DNA of 64,000 nucleotides. It comes from CADCTB01 sp035494015 (GTDB taxonomy: Bacteria; Actinomycetota; Acidimicrobiia; Acidimicrobiales; AC-14). How positions within the stretch are numbered: position 1 is the first letter of the stretch; every line of letters starts with the position of its first letter. Both the position numbers and the translations under genes were made by a program. The notes under the pieces were generated by a model, which worked only from the letters and a program-made list of their open reading frames with translations, was not told the DNA's origin and searched no databases. This document shows positions 31,312 through 41,704 of the stretch, piece after piece. Location: positions 1 to 64,000 of the forward strand of contig DATJHJ010000058.1 in assembly GCA_035494015.1 (NCBI GenBank). Direction: 5' to 3'.

Positions 31312-32283
31312 ATGGGGGGAGCGAGGCGGATGTGGTTGGCGGTGGTCGCCGCGGCCGGCGTGCTCTTCGCCGCCTGCTCCGGCGGCACGCCCAGCGCGGC
31401 CAGCCGGACCGACGGGGCCCTGGTGGCCGCCTCCGGAGGGACGACGACCACGGTCGCCGCTCGTTCCGCCCCCTCGACCACCGCGCCGCCCGCGTCGTCG
31501 TCCACCACCGCCAGGGTCACCGTCCCCACCACCGTCCCGCCCGGGTTGCGGGTGGGGGCGCGGGGGCCGGAGGTGGCGGCACTCGAGCAGCGGCTGAACA
31601 GCCTGCACTACGAGGTGGGGGCGGTCGACGACGTCTACGACCAGAACACCGCCTACGCCGTGACCGCCTTCCAGAAGGTGACGGGCATGGAGCGCACAGG
31701 CCGGGCCACCGACGACGTGATCGCCGCCCTCTCGACGGCCACCCCGCCGCCCGCCCTCGTTCCGGGGGGCAACGCCGACCGGGTGGAGATCGACATCCCC
31801 CGCCAAGTCCTGTTCCTCTACAAGGGCGGGAGCCTGCTCAAGGTCCTGACCATCTCCAGCGGGTCGAACCAGCGGTTCTGCTCCGAGGGGTACTGCCGCC
31901 AGGCCGTCACCCCGGGCGGGTCGTTCGGGATCTACCGGCAGGGCAAGGGGTGGGAGTACGGGCCCCTCGGCGGGCTGTACAACCCCCAGTACTTCAACGG
32001 CGGCATCGCCATCCACGGGGCCACCTCGGTCCCCGCCTATCCCGCGTCCCACGGGTGCATCCGCATCCCGATGAGCGCGGCCGAGTGGTTCCCGAGCCAG
32101 GTCTACAAGGACATGGCCGTCCACGTGGTCGGCGTTCCCGGCGAGCCCCTGGCCCCCGACATCGCCAAGCCGGTGACCACGCCACAGACCACCCTGCCCC
32201 CGGCCACGACCACGACGGTGGCCACCCCGCCCCCCACCCTGCCCGACCTCCTCGGCGGCCTCCTCAAGCCCACCGCCGGCTGA
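31312..32283 (+). CDS. L,D-transpeptidase lipoprotein with peptidoglycan-binding domain
   Basis: A 323-residue envelope enzyme. The lipobox is LFAAC, followed by a Thr/Ser-rich linker. A PG_binding_1 domain spans about 78-142 (LRVGARGPEVAALEQRLNSLHYEV...YDQNTAYAVTAFQKVTG). The YkuD catalytic domain (~160-285) contains IAIHGATSVPAYPASHGCIRIP, where the His and the Cys of SHGC are catalytic. It would form 3-3 cross-links in peptidoglycan or attach proteins. The C-terminus is Thr/Pro-rich. A paralog with the same plan is encoded at 37.9 kb. Repeat A copy 3 follows the stop. Confidence 0.93.
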   Translation: MGGARRMWLAVVAAAGVLFAACSGGTPSAASRTDGALVAASGGTTTTVAARSAPSTTAPPASSSTTARVTVPTTVPPGLRVGARGPEVAALEQRLNSLHYEVGAVDDVYDQNTAYAVTAFQKVTGMERTGRATDDVIAALSTATPPPALVPGGNADRVEIDIPRQVLFLYKGGSLLKVLTISSGSNQRFCSEGYCRQAVTPGGSFGIYRQGKGWEYGPLGGLYNPQYFNGGIAIHGATSVPAYPASHGCIRIPMSAAEWFPSQVYKDMAVHVVGVPGEPLAPDIAKPVTTPQTTLPPATTTTVATPPPTLPDLLGGLLKPTAG

Positions 32284-32285
32284 AG

Positions 32286-32346
32286 CCCGACGTTCTGGCT
32301 GCAGCTACCCGCCAATACGACGGGTAAGTGCAGCCAGAACGTCGGG
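32286..32346. repeat. Palindromic repeat A, copy 3 (longest)
   Basis: A 26-bp left arm (32286-32311) and a 26-bp right arm (32321-32346) are complementary at all but two positions around a 9-base loop. The core TTCTGGCTGCAG is shared with the other copies. The arms extend into flanking CCCGACG/CGTCGGG. It lies three bases past the transpeptidase stop and before the convergent sufC stop. Confidence 0.8.
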
Positions 32347-32348
32347 GT

Positions 32349-33101
32349 TCAGCCGGGTGCGCCGCCGCCTTCTTCCTCGGCGTAGCCGGCGTAGCCGGTG
32401 GACTCGAGCTCCTCGGCCAGGTCTGGGCCGCCGCTGGCCACGATGCGACCCTTGCGCAGGACCGACACCACGTCGGGGCGCAGCTCGCGCAGCAGGCGGC
32501 TGTAGTGGGTGATGACCAGCACCCCGAGGCCGACCTCGTTGGTGATGAGCTCCACCCGCTGGGCCACGGTCCGCAGGGCGTCGACGTCGAGGCCCGAGTC
32601 GATCTCGTCCAGCACGGCGATCTTGGGGGCCAGCACGGCCAGCTGCAGGGTCTCGTTGCGCTTCTTCTCGCCCCCCGACAGGTCGACGTTCAGCGGCCGG
32701 GCCAGCAGGGCCGGGGTCATCCCCACCCGCGCCGCCTCGCTGGCCACGAGCTCGGCCACGTCGGCGGTGGCCCGGCCCTGGGGGGCCAGGGCCGCGGCCA
32801 TGGCGTCGGCCAGGGACACCCCGGGAACCTCGGTCGGGTACTGCATGGCCAGGAACAACCCGGCCTGGGCCCGCTGCCAGGTGGGCAGGGCCAGTAGGTC
32901 GACGCCGTCGAGGGTCACCGTGCCGGCGTAGACCTCGTAGCCCGGCCCGCCCATGATGACGTTGGCCAGGGTCGACTTGCCCGACCCGTTCGGCCCCATG
33001 ACGGCGTGGACCTGCCCGCTGCTGACCTCCAGGTCGATGCCCCGCAGGATCTCCTTGCCGTCGATCCCGGCCCGCAGGCCGGCAACCTTGAGCGTGCTCA
33101 C
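32349..33101 (-). CDS. sufC: Fe-S cluster assembly ATPase SufC, second copy
   Basis: A 250-residue SufC paralog with intact Walker A GPNGSGKSTL, signature LSGGEKKRNETLQLA, Walker B PKIAVLDEIDSGLDVDALR and H-loop VITHYSRLL. It is clearly diverged from the plus-strand SufC. It is the last gene of sufD-Rieske-sufC, so this copy is the likely partner of the adjacent SufD. Its C-terminus is short and acidic (YAEEEGGGAPG). Confidence 0.93.
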   Translation of the reverse strand: MSTLKVAGLRAGIDGKEILRGIDLEVSSGQVHAVMGPNGSGKSTLANVIMGGPGYEVYAGTVTLDGVDLLALPTWQRAQAGLFLAMQYPTEVPGVSLADAMAAALAPQGRATADVAELVASEAARVGMTPALLARPLNVDLSGGEKKRNETLQLAVLAPKIAVLDEIDSGLDVDALRTVAQRVELITNEVGLGVLVITHYSRLLRELRPDVVSVLRKGRIVASGGPDLAEELESTGYAGYAEEEGGGAPG

Positions 33102-33114
33102 CGACGTGACCCCC

Positions 33115-33441
33115 TCATGACTCGCTCACGTCGACGAACACGTCCCCGTTCTCCACCCGGACGGTGTAGACGGGGACGGGCAGGGTGGCGGGCAGGGTCT
33201 GGGGCTCGCCGGTCAGGAGCGAGAAGGTGCTGCCGTGCTTCCAGCACTCGATCTCCCGCTCGTCGGGCCACACCTCGCCCTCCGAGAGGGAGAAGTCGGC
33301 GTGGCTGCAACGGTCGCCGATGGCGTAGAAGTCGTCGCCGATGCGGACCAGGCAGATGCGATGGCGGCCGATGTCGAACCGCCTGGCCCCGCCCGGTGTG
33401 ACGTCGTCGACGGTGCACAGCCTGGCCCGCGTGACGGGCAT
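33115..33441 (-). CDS. Rieske [2Fe-2S] ferredoxin-like protein in the suf cluster
   Basis: A 108-residue soluble Rieske protein of the dioxygenase-ferredoxin type. The ligand boxes are DRCSHADFSLSEG (C-x-H) and IECWKHGSTFSLLTGEP (C-x2-H). It is often annotated as a phenylpropionate-dioxygenase ferredoxin subunit, but its constant place between sufD and sufC in actinobacteria suggests a role in Fe-S assembly, perhaps electron supply. Its ATG shares a base with the sufD stop (TAATG). Confidence 0.9.
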   Translation of the reverse strand: MPVTRARLCTVDDVTPGGARRFDIGRHRICLVRIGDDFYAIGDRCSHADFSLSEGEVWPDEREIECWKHGSTFSLLTGEPQTLPATLPVPVYTVRVENGDVFVDVSES

Positions 33442-34658
33442 TACGCGGACGCCCGTTCGGCCAGGCGGCGGACCAGGGAGGCCCGCAGCCCGGTCACCTC
33501 GGCGGATAGGGGCAGGCGGTCGAGGACCTCGTTGAAGAAGCCGAGCACGATGAGCCGCTCGGCCACCTCGGGCGGGATGCCCCGGCTCTCCAGGTAGTAC
33601 CGCTGCTCGTCGTCGATGGGGCCGACGGCGGAGGCGTGGCTGCACACCACGTCGTTGGTCTCGATCTCCAGGTTGGGGACCGACTCGGCGCCCGCCCCCT
33701 CGGACAGGACCAGGTTCCGGTTGGTCTGGAAGGCGTTGGTGCCCCGCGCCTCCTTGCGCACCCGGATCAGGCCCGAGTACACCGACCGGGCCTGGTCGGA
33801 CACGGCGCCCTTGAACAGCAGGTCGCTGGTGGTCTTGGGGGCGGCGTGGTCCTGGATGGTCCGGAAGTCGTGCATGCGCTTGCCGTCGGCGAAGTACACC
33901 GCGGTCAAGTAGCTGGTGGCGCCCCGGCCGTCGACCTTGGAGTCGGTGCGCACCCGGGCGTAGTCACCCCCGAGGGCGACCACGGACGACTGGAGGGTGG
34001 CGTCGCGTCCCACCCGGCTCGACTGGTAGCCGACCTGGAAGATCCGGGCGCCGAGATCCTGGACGTTGAGGTAGCGCAGGCGGGCGTTGTCGCCCACGTC
34101 GAGCTCGACGATCGGGTCGGAGAAGGCGTGCACGTCGGCGGAGGACTGGTGCTCGATGACGGTCACGTCGCTGCTCTCGCCGGCCAGGACGATGGTCCGG
34201 GCGAACGACGCCACCCCCTCGCCGTCGAGGTGGTGGACGATGACGATGGGCTGCGCGACGACGAGGCCCCGGGGAACGCGAACGACCGTGGCCCCGGGCA
34301 GGAAGGCGGTGTTGAGCTCGGTAAAGGCGTCGGCCACGGTGAGCCGGCCGAGGAGGTCGTCGCCGTCGGGCAGGTCGGCCACGTCCGCCACCACCAGGCC
34401 CTGGGCGGCCAGGGCGGGGTCGATCTCGATGCGGGCCGGCCGGCCGTTGTGCACCACGACGAGGGCGGCCCGCTCGCCGGTCCCTTCGGGGACGAGGGCG
34501 GGCGGGGCGTCGCCACTGGCCCCGGCCACGTCGACCGCCGGCCGGTAGGCGTCGAGATCGAGCTCGGAGATGCGGCTGTAGCGCCAGATCTCCTCGGTTG
34601 GGTCGGGCAGGGACCCGGCGCCGAACCGCTCGGCCGCCGCGGCACGGCGGGCCTGCAA
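33441..34658 (-). CDS. sufD: Fe-S cluster assembly protein SufD
   Basis: A SufD scaffold subunit of at least 405 residues. It has EEIWRYSRISELDLDAYRP near the N-terminus and the beta-helix region. The C-terminal block is GTNAFQTNRNLVLSEGAGAESVPNLEIETNDVVCSHASAVGPIDDEQRYYLESRGIPPEVAERLIVLGFFNEVL. The C-S-H-A-S stretch contains the histidine needed for assembly. The TTG at 34658 is the first standard start, yet the frame upstream (KTFTPDAAARLGGPAW) matches usual SufD N-termini. Only a CTG at 34709 could provide it, so a rare CTG start is likely. No sufB is in the window. Confidence 0.92.
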   Translation of the reverse strand: MQARRAAAAERFGAGSLPDPTEEIWRYSRISELDLDAYRPAVDVAGASGDAPPALVPEGTGERAALVVVHNGRPARIEIDPALAAQGLVVADVADLPDGDDLLGRLTVADAFTELNTAFLPGATVVRVPRGLVVAQPIVIVHHLDGEGVASFARTIVLAGESSDVTVIEHQSSADVHAFSDPIVELDVGDNARLRYLNVQDLGARIFQVGYQSSRVGRDATLQSSVVALGGDYARVRTDSKVDGRGATSYLTAVYFADGKRMHDFRTIQDHAAPKTTSDLLFKGAVSDQARSVYSGLIRVRKEARGTNAFQTNRNLVLSEGAGAESVPNLEIETNDVVCSHASAVGPIDDEQRYYLESRGIPPEVAERLIVLGFFNEVLDRLPLSAEVTGLRASLVRRLAERASA

Positions 34659-34760
34659 CCAGGCGGGCCCGCCCAGGCGGGCGGCGGCGTCAGGGGTGAA
34701 CGTTTTCAGGCTCGGTCTTTCGTCGCGAACGGGAGGCCGAGAACCGGCCCCCCGATGGCG

Positions 34761-34766
34761 AGTCTA
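34761..34766 (-). promoter_or_regulatory. -10-like TAGACT upstream of sufD
   Basis: On the minus strand TAGACT lies between repeat A copy 4 and sufD, 51 bases before the CTG 34709 candidate start. It is the only good -10 match in the short gap, so sufD-Rieske-sufC probably has its own promoter rather than reading through from ftsH. Confidence 0.35.
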
Positions 34767-34778
34767 GTGCCGGGCGAA

Positions 34779-34824
34779 TTGGCTGCAGTCAGCCACCGCC
34801 GGCGCGGGTAACTGCAGCCAGAAC
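34779..34824. repeat. Palindromic repeat A, copy 4
   Basis: The left arm TTGGCTGCAGTCAGCCACC pairs imperfectly with GGGTAACTGCAGCCAGAAC on the right; TGGCTGCAG/CTGCAGCCA is perfect. It lies just past the 3' end of ftsH and upstream of sufD on the same strand, so here it would terminate ftsH only. Confidence 0.72.
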
Positions 34825-34835
34825 GACGGGGCGGG

Positions 34836-36770
<1,935 letters not shown>

Positions 36771-36777
36771 GTCTGCA

Positions 36778-36783
36778 ATGGTA
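36778..36783 (-). promoter_or_regulatory. -10-like TACCAT of ftsH
   Basis: TACCAT on the minus strand is separated from the ftsH GTG by seven bases, matching the leaderless pattern seen at many starts here and helping to fix the ftsH start. Confidence 0.45.
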
Positions 36784-36863
36784 GGCCGTAGCCGTCCGGT
36801 ACCGGGCCCGCCCATCCGCGCCAGGCCGCTATGCGCATCCGCGCCGGAGGCGACCAACGCCGG

Positions 36864-36869
36864 TACGGT
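36864..36869 (+). promoter_or_regulatory. -10-like TACGGT of the DUF3499 gene
   Basis: TACGGT ends seven bases before the ATG at 36877, favouring this ATG over the in-frame GTGs at 36868 and 36874. Confidence 0.4.
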
Positions 36870-36876
36870 GCGGGTG

Positions 36877-37125
36877 ATGTTCCGCCCGTACAACGGCGCC
36901 CTGCGCCTCTGCGCCCACCCGGGCTGCGGGGCCCCGGCCACCGCCGTGCTCACCTTCCAGTACGCCAGCGGCACGGTGTGGGTCCTCGACCTCGGCGAGC
37001 CCGACCCCGCCGCCATCGATTTGTGCACCCGCCACGCCGACAAGGTGTCCGCGCCGAGAGGGTGGACGACGCACGACCGCCGGGCCGGATCCGGTTCGAG
37101 CATGTCGACCTCGGTGGCCTCCTAA
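36877..37125 (+). CDS. DUF3499 family protein
   Basis: An 82-residue protein of an actinobacterial family. It has LCAHPGCGAPATAVLTFQYASGTVWVLDLGEPDPAAIDLCTRHADKVSAPRGW, where C-x4-C and C-x2-H pairs look like a zinc ribbon and the closing APRGW is diagnostic. Function unknown; the family often lies near cell-wall or mannose-metabolism genes such as manB and ahcY, here about 9 kb away. The ATG is set by the leaderless -10 spacing. Confidence 0.88.
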   Translation: MFRPYNGALRLCAHPGCGAPATAVLTFQYASGTVWVLDLGEPDPAAIDLCTRHADKVSAPRGWTTHDRRAGSGSSMSTSVAS

Positions 37126-37163
37126 CTCTCCCTACGCTGGGGAACTGCCTACCCTGAGAATCA

Positions 37164-37895
37164 GTGGAACCCCAGCCCCAGCAGACCGCGGCGCCGCCGC
37201 CGCCCCGCTGGGGCGTGGGGGACTTCCTCATGGGGCTGGTCGCCGGGCTGGCCCTGTCGACCCTGTTCGCCAGCGCCTGGCTGGCCATCACCGGCGACAA
37301 GGATCTCGATCTCACCGGCCAGGCGCTGAGCCAGGTCGGGCTGTGGACGGGCATGCTCGGCTCGGTCTTCCTGGCCAGCCACCGCAAGGGGACCGGGAGC
37401 CTGGCCGAGGACTTCGGGTTCAAGGCCCGGTGGTCGGACATCGGCCTGGGCGCCATGGTCGCCGTGGTCGTGCAGCTGATCGTCCTGCCCGGGCTGGGCT
37501 ACCTGCTGCGCCCGCTGCTCGGCCAGCCCGAGGTGTCCGGGCCGGTGCGCGACCTCATGGACGAGACCAAGGGACCGGCGTTCATCATCCTGGTCCTGTC
37601 GGTGTCGGTCGGCGCCCCCCTGGTCGAGGAGCTGTTCTTCCGGGGCCTGCTCCTGCGCTCGCTGCAGCGCCGGCTCCCCGACGGCTGGGCCGTCGCCCTG
37701 GCCGCCGTCGCCTTCGGCCTGGCCCACGGCAGCGCCCTCCCCGCCGACGCGGTGATCCTGGTCATCGTCAGCCTCACCGTCTTCGGTGCCGCGCTGGCCA
37801 TGCTGGCCCTGCGCACCGGACGGCTGGGCCCCGGCATCGTGGCCCACGCCCTGTTCAACCTGCTGACCATCCTGTACCTGGCCGCCACCCGGTAG
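37164..37895 (+). CDS. CPBP-family intramembrane metalloprotease
   Basis: A 243-residue membrane protein with about seven hydrophobic helices. The CPBP/Abi motifs are present: APLVEELFFRGLLLRSL (EExxxR), FGLAHGSALPAD (FxxxH) and the last HALFNLLTI. These residues bind zinc within the membrane in the Rce1-like fold. Substrates are unknown. The GTG at 37164 has TACCCT eight bases upstream. Confidence 0.9.
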   Translation: MEPQPQQTAAPPPPRWGVGDFLMGLVAGLALSTLFASAWLAITGDKDLDLTGQALSQVGLWTGMLGSVFLASHRKGTGSLAEDFGFKARWSDIGLGAMVAVVVQLIVLPGLGYLLRPLLGQPEVSGPVRDLMDETKGPAFIILVLSVSVGAPLVEELFFRGLLLRSLQRRLPDGWAVALAAVAFGLAHGSALPADAVILVIVSLTVFGAALAMLALRTGRLGPGIVAHALFNLLTILYLAATR

Positions 37896-37908
37896 CGGCC
37901 CCCGCCGG

Positions 37909-38943
37909 CTAGGGGACCCCGCCCGGCAGGGTCGAGACCGTGGAGGTGGTCGGCGCGGTCGTGGTCGTGGTCGCCGACGGGTCGACGGCGGGCGCCGTCG
38001 TGGTGGTGGTGGTGGCTTCGACGGGCGGCGTGGTGGTGGTCGGCGCCGGCGCGGGCACGGTGGTCGGCGTGGTGTCCGGGGGGGCGACGGCGTTGGGGAC
38101 GGCCTTGCCCTCGTCCGGCGGCGCCGGCGCCTCCGGGCTGTTCAGGACCATCACCCGGGTGCCGGCCCCGACCTCGTTGTAGAAGGTGGGGGCGGCGTAC
38201 ATCGGGATGCGGATGCAGCCGTGCGAGGCCGGATAGGGCGGGATGGACGGGGACCCGTGGATGGCGATGCCGCCGTTGAAGTACATGGGCCACCACAGCT
38301 CGCCGAGGGGACTGACCTCCAGGCCCTCCGCCTTGCGGCCGATGCGGAAGGAGCCGCCGGGGGTGACGGCCACGTCGCACTCGCCGTCGACGCAGTAGCG
38401 CTCCCCCGAGCCGGTGGACACCGGCAGGATGCGGGCGAGGGATCCGTTGACCCAGTGGAACAGCACTTGGCGGGCGACGTCGATCTCGATCCGCGTGGCC
38501 GCGCCGCCGGGCACCATGGGCCCCGGCTTGGACGCGGTGGCCAGCGCGGCCTCGACCTGGGGACCGGCGACGCCGTCGCGGCTCAGGCCCTCCACCTTCT
38601 GGAAGGCCATGATCGCGTAGCTCGTGCGGGCGCCGAGCTTGCCGTCCGGCGTGCCGACGTCGTAGCCCAGCTCGGCCAGCCGCTGCTGCAGGGCGAGCAC
38701 CTTGGGCACCGACGCCTCGACGTCCTTGACCGGCGCCGCGGTGGTCGTGGTAGTGGCCGCCTGGGTGGTGCTGGTGCTGGTGCTGGTGGAGGTCTCGGTG
38801 ACCGGCACGGTCACGGCCGTGCTCGGCCCCGGTGCGGCCTGTAGCTTGCCGCCCCCGCCATCGGCCGACGAGCAGGCGACCAGGGCCAGGGCCATGGCCG
38901 TCACCGCTCTCCCGAGTCCCGTCGCGCGCATTTCGATCCTCAT
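37909..38943 (-). CDS. L,D-transpeptidase lipoprotein, second copy
   Basis: A 344-residue paralog of the enzyme at 31.3 kb. It has the lipobox ALVAC, a Ser/Thr-rich linker (TSTSTSTTQAATTTTT) and a PG_binding_1 domain (VLALQQRLAELGYDVGTPDGKLGARTSYAIMAFQKVEG). The YkuD domain contains IAIHGSPSIPPYPASHGCIRIP with catalytic His and Cys. The C-terminal ~75 residues are Thr/Pro-rich, which may span the wall or be glycosylated. Two starts are possible: ATG 38943, or ATG 38931 behind GAGGA. Confidence 0.92.
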   Translation of the reverse strand: MRIEMRATGLGRAVTAMALALVACSSADGGGGKLQAAPGPSTAVTVPVTETSTSTSTSTTQAATTTTTAAPVKDVEASVPKVLALQQRLAELGYDVGTPDGKLGARTSYAIMAFQKVEGLSRDGVAGPQVEAALATASKPGPMVPGGAATRIEIDVARQVLFHWVNGSLARILPVSTGSGERYCVDGECDVAVTPGGSFRIGRKAEGLEVSPLGELWWPMYFNGGIAIHGSPSIPPYPASHGCIRIPMYAAPTFYNEVGAGTRVMVLNSPEAPAPPDEGKAVPNAVAPPDTTPTTVPAPAPTTTTPPVEATTTTTTAPAVDPSATTTTTAPTTSTVSTLPGGVP

Positions 38944-39076
38944 AACCGCCTTTGACTGTTGTTGCGCGGCCATGGTTCCACACTTTTTCCACTGGGATCC
39001 ACGCGGTCCCTCAAGTGCAGGTGCGCGCATGTCGATACGTATCCTGCCTTGGGAGGCAGAAAAAGGGGGTTCCACC

Positions 39077-39244
39077 ATGACCTGTCCGACGTGTCGGTCC
39101 CGTGATCTCATCGAGATCGGCCTGCGCCTGCGTGACCAGGTGGTCACCATGCACTCATGCCCGGCGTGCGAGAGCCGCTGGTGGGACAAGGCCGGCGTGC
39201 CGGTCAGTCTGCCGTCGGTCCTGGAGCTCGTCGCCTCGAAATAG
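39077..39244 (+). CDS. Tiny zinc-ribbon protein (55 residues)
   Basis: MTCPTCRSRDLIEIGLRLRD... has C3-x2-C6 and C28-x2-C31, a two-knuckle zinc ribbon, followed by SRWWDKAGVPVSLPSVLELVASK. A strong purine-rich ribosome site (AAAAAGGGGG) precedes the ATG, and codon use is that of a real gene. Such ribbons bind nucleic acid or act as protein adaptors. The downstream membrane protein gene starts 68 bp later and may share its transcript. Confidence 0.75.
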   Translation: MTCPTCRSRDLIEIGLRLRDQVVTMHSCPACESRWWDKAGVPVSLPSVLELVASK

Positions 39245-39312
39245 CGGCAGGCACCCCACCGGTACGGGCTCGCGATCCCGGCGCTGCAGAGTGGGATGAC
39301 AAGATAGAGCGC

Positions 39313-41685
39313 ATGTCCCGCACCAGCTGGCCCTCGGTGGGCGAGGCGCGTGAGCGCCTGGCGGAGTCCGTACGGGAGCGGTTGCAGACCCCGCCGTCGT
39401 GGCAGGGGCTGATCACCTTCGGGGTGGTCGCCGCCGCCGTCATCTTCACCTTCATGCAGCTCCAGCCCGGGCTGATCTTCGCCCACACCACCCCGGCGGG
39501 GGGCGACACCGGCTCGCACGTCTGGGGCCCGGCCTTCCTGCGTGACCATCTGCTGCCGAAGGGCCGCATCACCGGCTGGGCTCCCGACTGGTACGACGGC
39601 TTCCCCGCCTACCAGTTCTACTTCCCGCTGCCGGCGGTCATGATCGCCTTCCTCAGCTTCGTCCTGCCCTACGGGGTGGCGTTCAAGCTGGTCACCATCC
39701 TCGGCCTGCTCACCCTGCCGGTGGCGGCGTGGGCGTTCGGGCGGCTGTCGGGCATGCGGTTCCCGGGCCCGGCCATGCTCGCCATCGCCACCGTGCCCTT
39801 CCTGTTCGACCGGGGCTTCACCATCTACGGGGGCAACATCCCGTCAACCCTGGCCGGGGAGTTCGCCTTCTCCATCAGCCTGTCCTTCGCCCTGTTGTTC
39901 CTGGGCGTGGTGGCCCGGGGCCTGGACACCGGCAAGCACCGGGCCCTCGCCGGCGTCCTGCTGGCCATCACTGGGCTGTGCCACCTTCTGCCCACGGTGT
40001 TCGCGGTGATCGGGGCGTGCGTGCTCTACCTGCTGCGCCCGGGCCGGCGCCGGGCGGTGTTCCTGGGCGGGGCCCTCGCCGTCGGCGCCCTGCTGGCCGC
40101 CTTCTGGTCGGTGCCCTTCTTCTTCCGCCTCCCCTACGCCAACAACATGGGTTGGGAGAAGATCACCGAGTACAGCAAGAACCTGTTCCCCCACAACTTG
40201 CGCTGGCTCCTCGTCCTGGCCCTGGGCGGGGCGGTGACCAGCGTGATCAACCGGCGGCGCACGGGGCTGTTCTTCCTGGGCATGGCCACCATCGCCGGCG
40301 TGCTGTTCGTCATCGCCCCCCAGGGGCGGCTCTGGAACGCCCGGGTGCTGCCGTTCTGGTACCTGTGCCTGTACATGCTCGGCGGGGTGGCCATCACCGA
40401 GCTGGGCCCGGCGGTCGGCCGCTGGCTGGCCACCGACCCCGAGAACCCGTCGCCCCTCGGGCGGCTGCTCACCCCGGTGGTGGCTGCGTTCGCGGCGTGG
40501 ATGCTCGTCGGCCTGCCCCTCGGCGTGCTGCCCAGCTGGCTGCCCAAGCCCAAGACCACCGACGTGAGCTTCATACCGTCTTGGGCCAAGTGGAACTACT
40601 CCGGCTACGAGCGCAAGGCCGCCTACCCCGAGTACAAGGCGCTCATCGACACCATGGCGCAAGTGGGCAAGACCGAGGGCTGCGGCCGGGCCCACTGGGA
40701 GTACGAGTCCGGCCTCGACCGCTTCGGTACCCCGATGGCCCTCATGCTCCTGCCCTACTGGACCGACAGCTGCATCGGGTCGATGGAAGGGCTCTACTTC
40801 GAGTCGTCGGCCACCGTCCCCTACCACTTCATCTCGGCCGCCGAGCTGTCCAAGGCCCCGTCGAACCCCATGCGCGACCTGCCCTACCCGGGCCTGAACG
40901 TGGCCGACGGGGTCAAGCACCTCCAGCTGCTGGGGGCCCGCTACTACATGGCCTTCTCGCCCGAGGCCGTCGCCCAGGCCGACGCCGACCGCGACCTGCG
41001 CCGGATCGCCAGCAGCGGCCAGTGGATCATCTACGAGGTCAGCGGGTCCGAGATGGTCACGCCGCTCAAGTTCCAGCCCGCGGTGGTCACCGGGCCGGTC
41101 AGGGGCGAGGTGCCGTGGATGAACATGAGCGTCGACTGGTACGAGGACTTCAACGCCCAGGACGTGTTCCTCGCCGCCTCGGGGCCCAAGGAGTGGCAGC
41201 GGGTGGCCGCCCACACCACCAAGTCGACGTCCAAGACGGTCGGGGCGGCGACGACGGTGGACACGCCGACCCGCCAGCCGGTGGATCCGGCGGTGGTGAG
41301 CAAGATCAAGTCCGATGACAACGACATCAGCTTCGACGTCGATCGCGTCGGTTCACCGGTGCTGGTCAAGGCGTCCTACTTCCCGAGTTGGAAGGTGTCG
41401 GGGGCCAAGGGGCCGTACCGGGTCACCCCCAACCTGATGGTGGTGATCCCGACGTCCACCCACGTGAAGCTCCACTACGGGTACACCCCGGTCGACGGGC
41501 TGGGCTACCTGCTCACCCTGGGCGGTATCGCCCTGGCCGTCGCCTTCGTCCGGTACGGGCCGGTGCGCTTCGACGACCCGCAGCCCGACGTCGAGCCCGC
41601 CGACGTGGCCGAGGACACGGGCCGTCTGTCGCCCGCCCCGGCGCCGTCCCGCCCGTCGGTGCCCGTGCTCGACCGGGGCAGCTGA
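39313..41685 (+). CDS. Large polytopic membrane protein, GT-C/YfhO-like
   Basis: A 790-residue protein with a cytoplasmic N-terminus, about 12-13 transmembrane helices up to ~residue 420, an extracytoplasmic domain (~425-735) and a final helix near 745. The first loop contains TTPAGGDTGSHVWGP with the Asp that GT-C enzymes use for metal or substrate, and APDWYDGFPAYQFYFPLP is typical of the family related to 6-pyruvoyl-tetrahydropterin-synthase-like membrane proteins. It is probably a polyprenyl-phosphate-sugar-dependent glycosyltransferase. It stands directly before a GT39-like gene. Confidence 0.8.
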   Translation: MSRTSWPSVGEARERLAESVRERLQTPPSWQGLITFGVVAAAVIFTFMQLQPGLIFAHTTPAGGDTGSHVWGPAFLRDHLLPKGRITGWAPDWYDGFPAYQFYFPLPAVMIAFLSFVLPYGVAFKLVTILGLLTLPVAAWAFGRLSGMRFPGPAMLAIATVPFLFDRGFTIYGGNIPSTLAGEFAFSISLSFALLFLGVVARGLDTGKHRALAGVLLAITGLCHLLPTVFAVIGACVLYLLRPGRRRAVFLGGALAVGALLAAFWSVPFFFRLPYANNMGWEKITEYSKNLFPHNLRWLLVLALGGAVTSVINRRRTGLFFLGMATIAGVLFVIAPQGRLWNARVLPFWYLCLYMLGGVAITELGPAVGRWLATDPENPSPLGRLLTPVVAAFAAWMLVGLPLGVLPSWLPKPKTTDVSFIPSWAKWNYSGYERKAAYPEYKALIDTMAQVGKTEGCGRAHWEYESGLDRFGTPMALMLLPYWTDSCIGSMEGLYFESSATVPYHFISAAELSKAPSNPMRDLPYPGLNVADGVKHLQLLGARYYMAFSPEAVAQADADRDLRRIASSGQWIIYEVSGSEMVTPLKFQPAVVTGPVRGEVPWMNMSVDWYEDFNAQDVFLAASGPKEWQRVAAHTTKSTSKTVGAATTVDTPTRQPVDPAVVSKIKSDDNDISFDVDRVGSPVLVKASYFPSWKVSGAKGPYRVTPNLMVVIPTSTHVKLHYGYTPVDGLGYLLTLGGIALAVAFVRYGPVRFDDPQPDVEPADVAEDTGRLSPAPAPSRPSVPVLDRGS

Positions 41686-41704
41686 GGCGCCGGGCCCGTA
41701 CTTC

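Noticed and set aside
31332..32327. Overlapping plus-strand frame beside the L,D-transpeptidase
   Set aside because: Arg/Pro/Gly-rich alternate frame without domains; the YkuD frame is clearly the gene.
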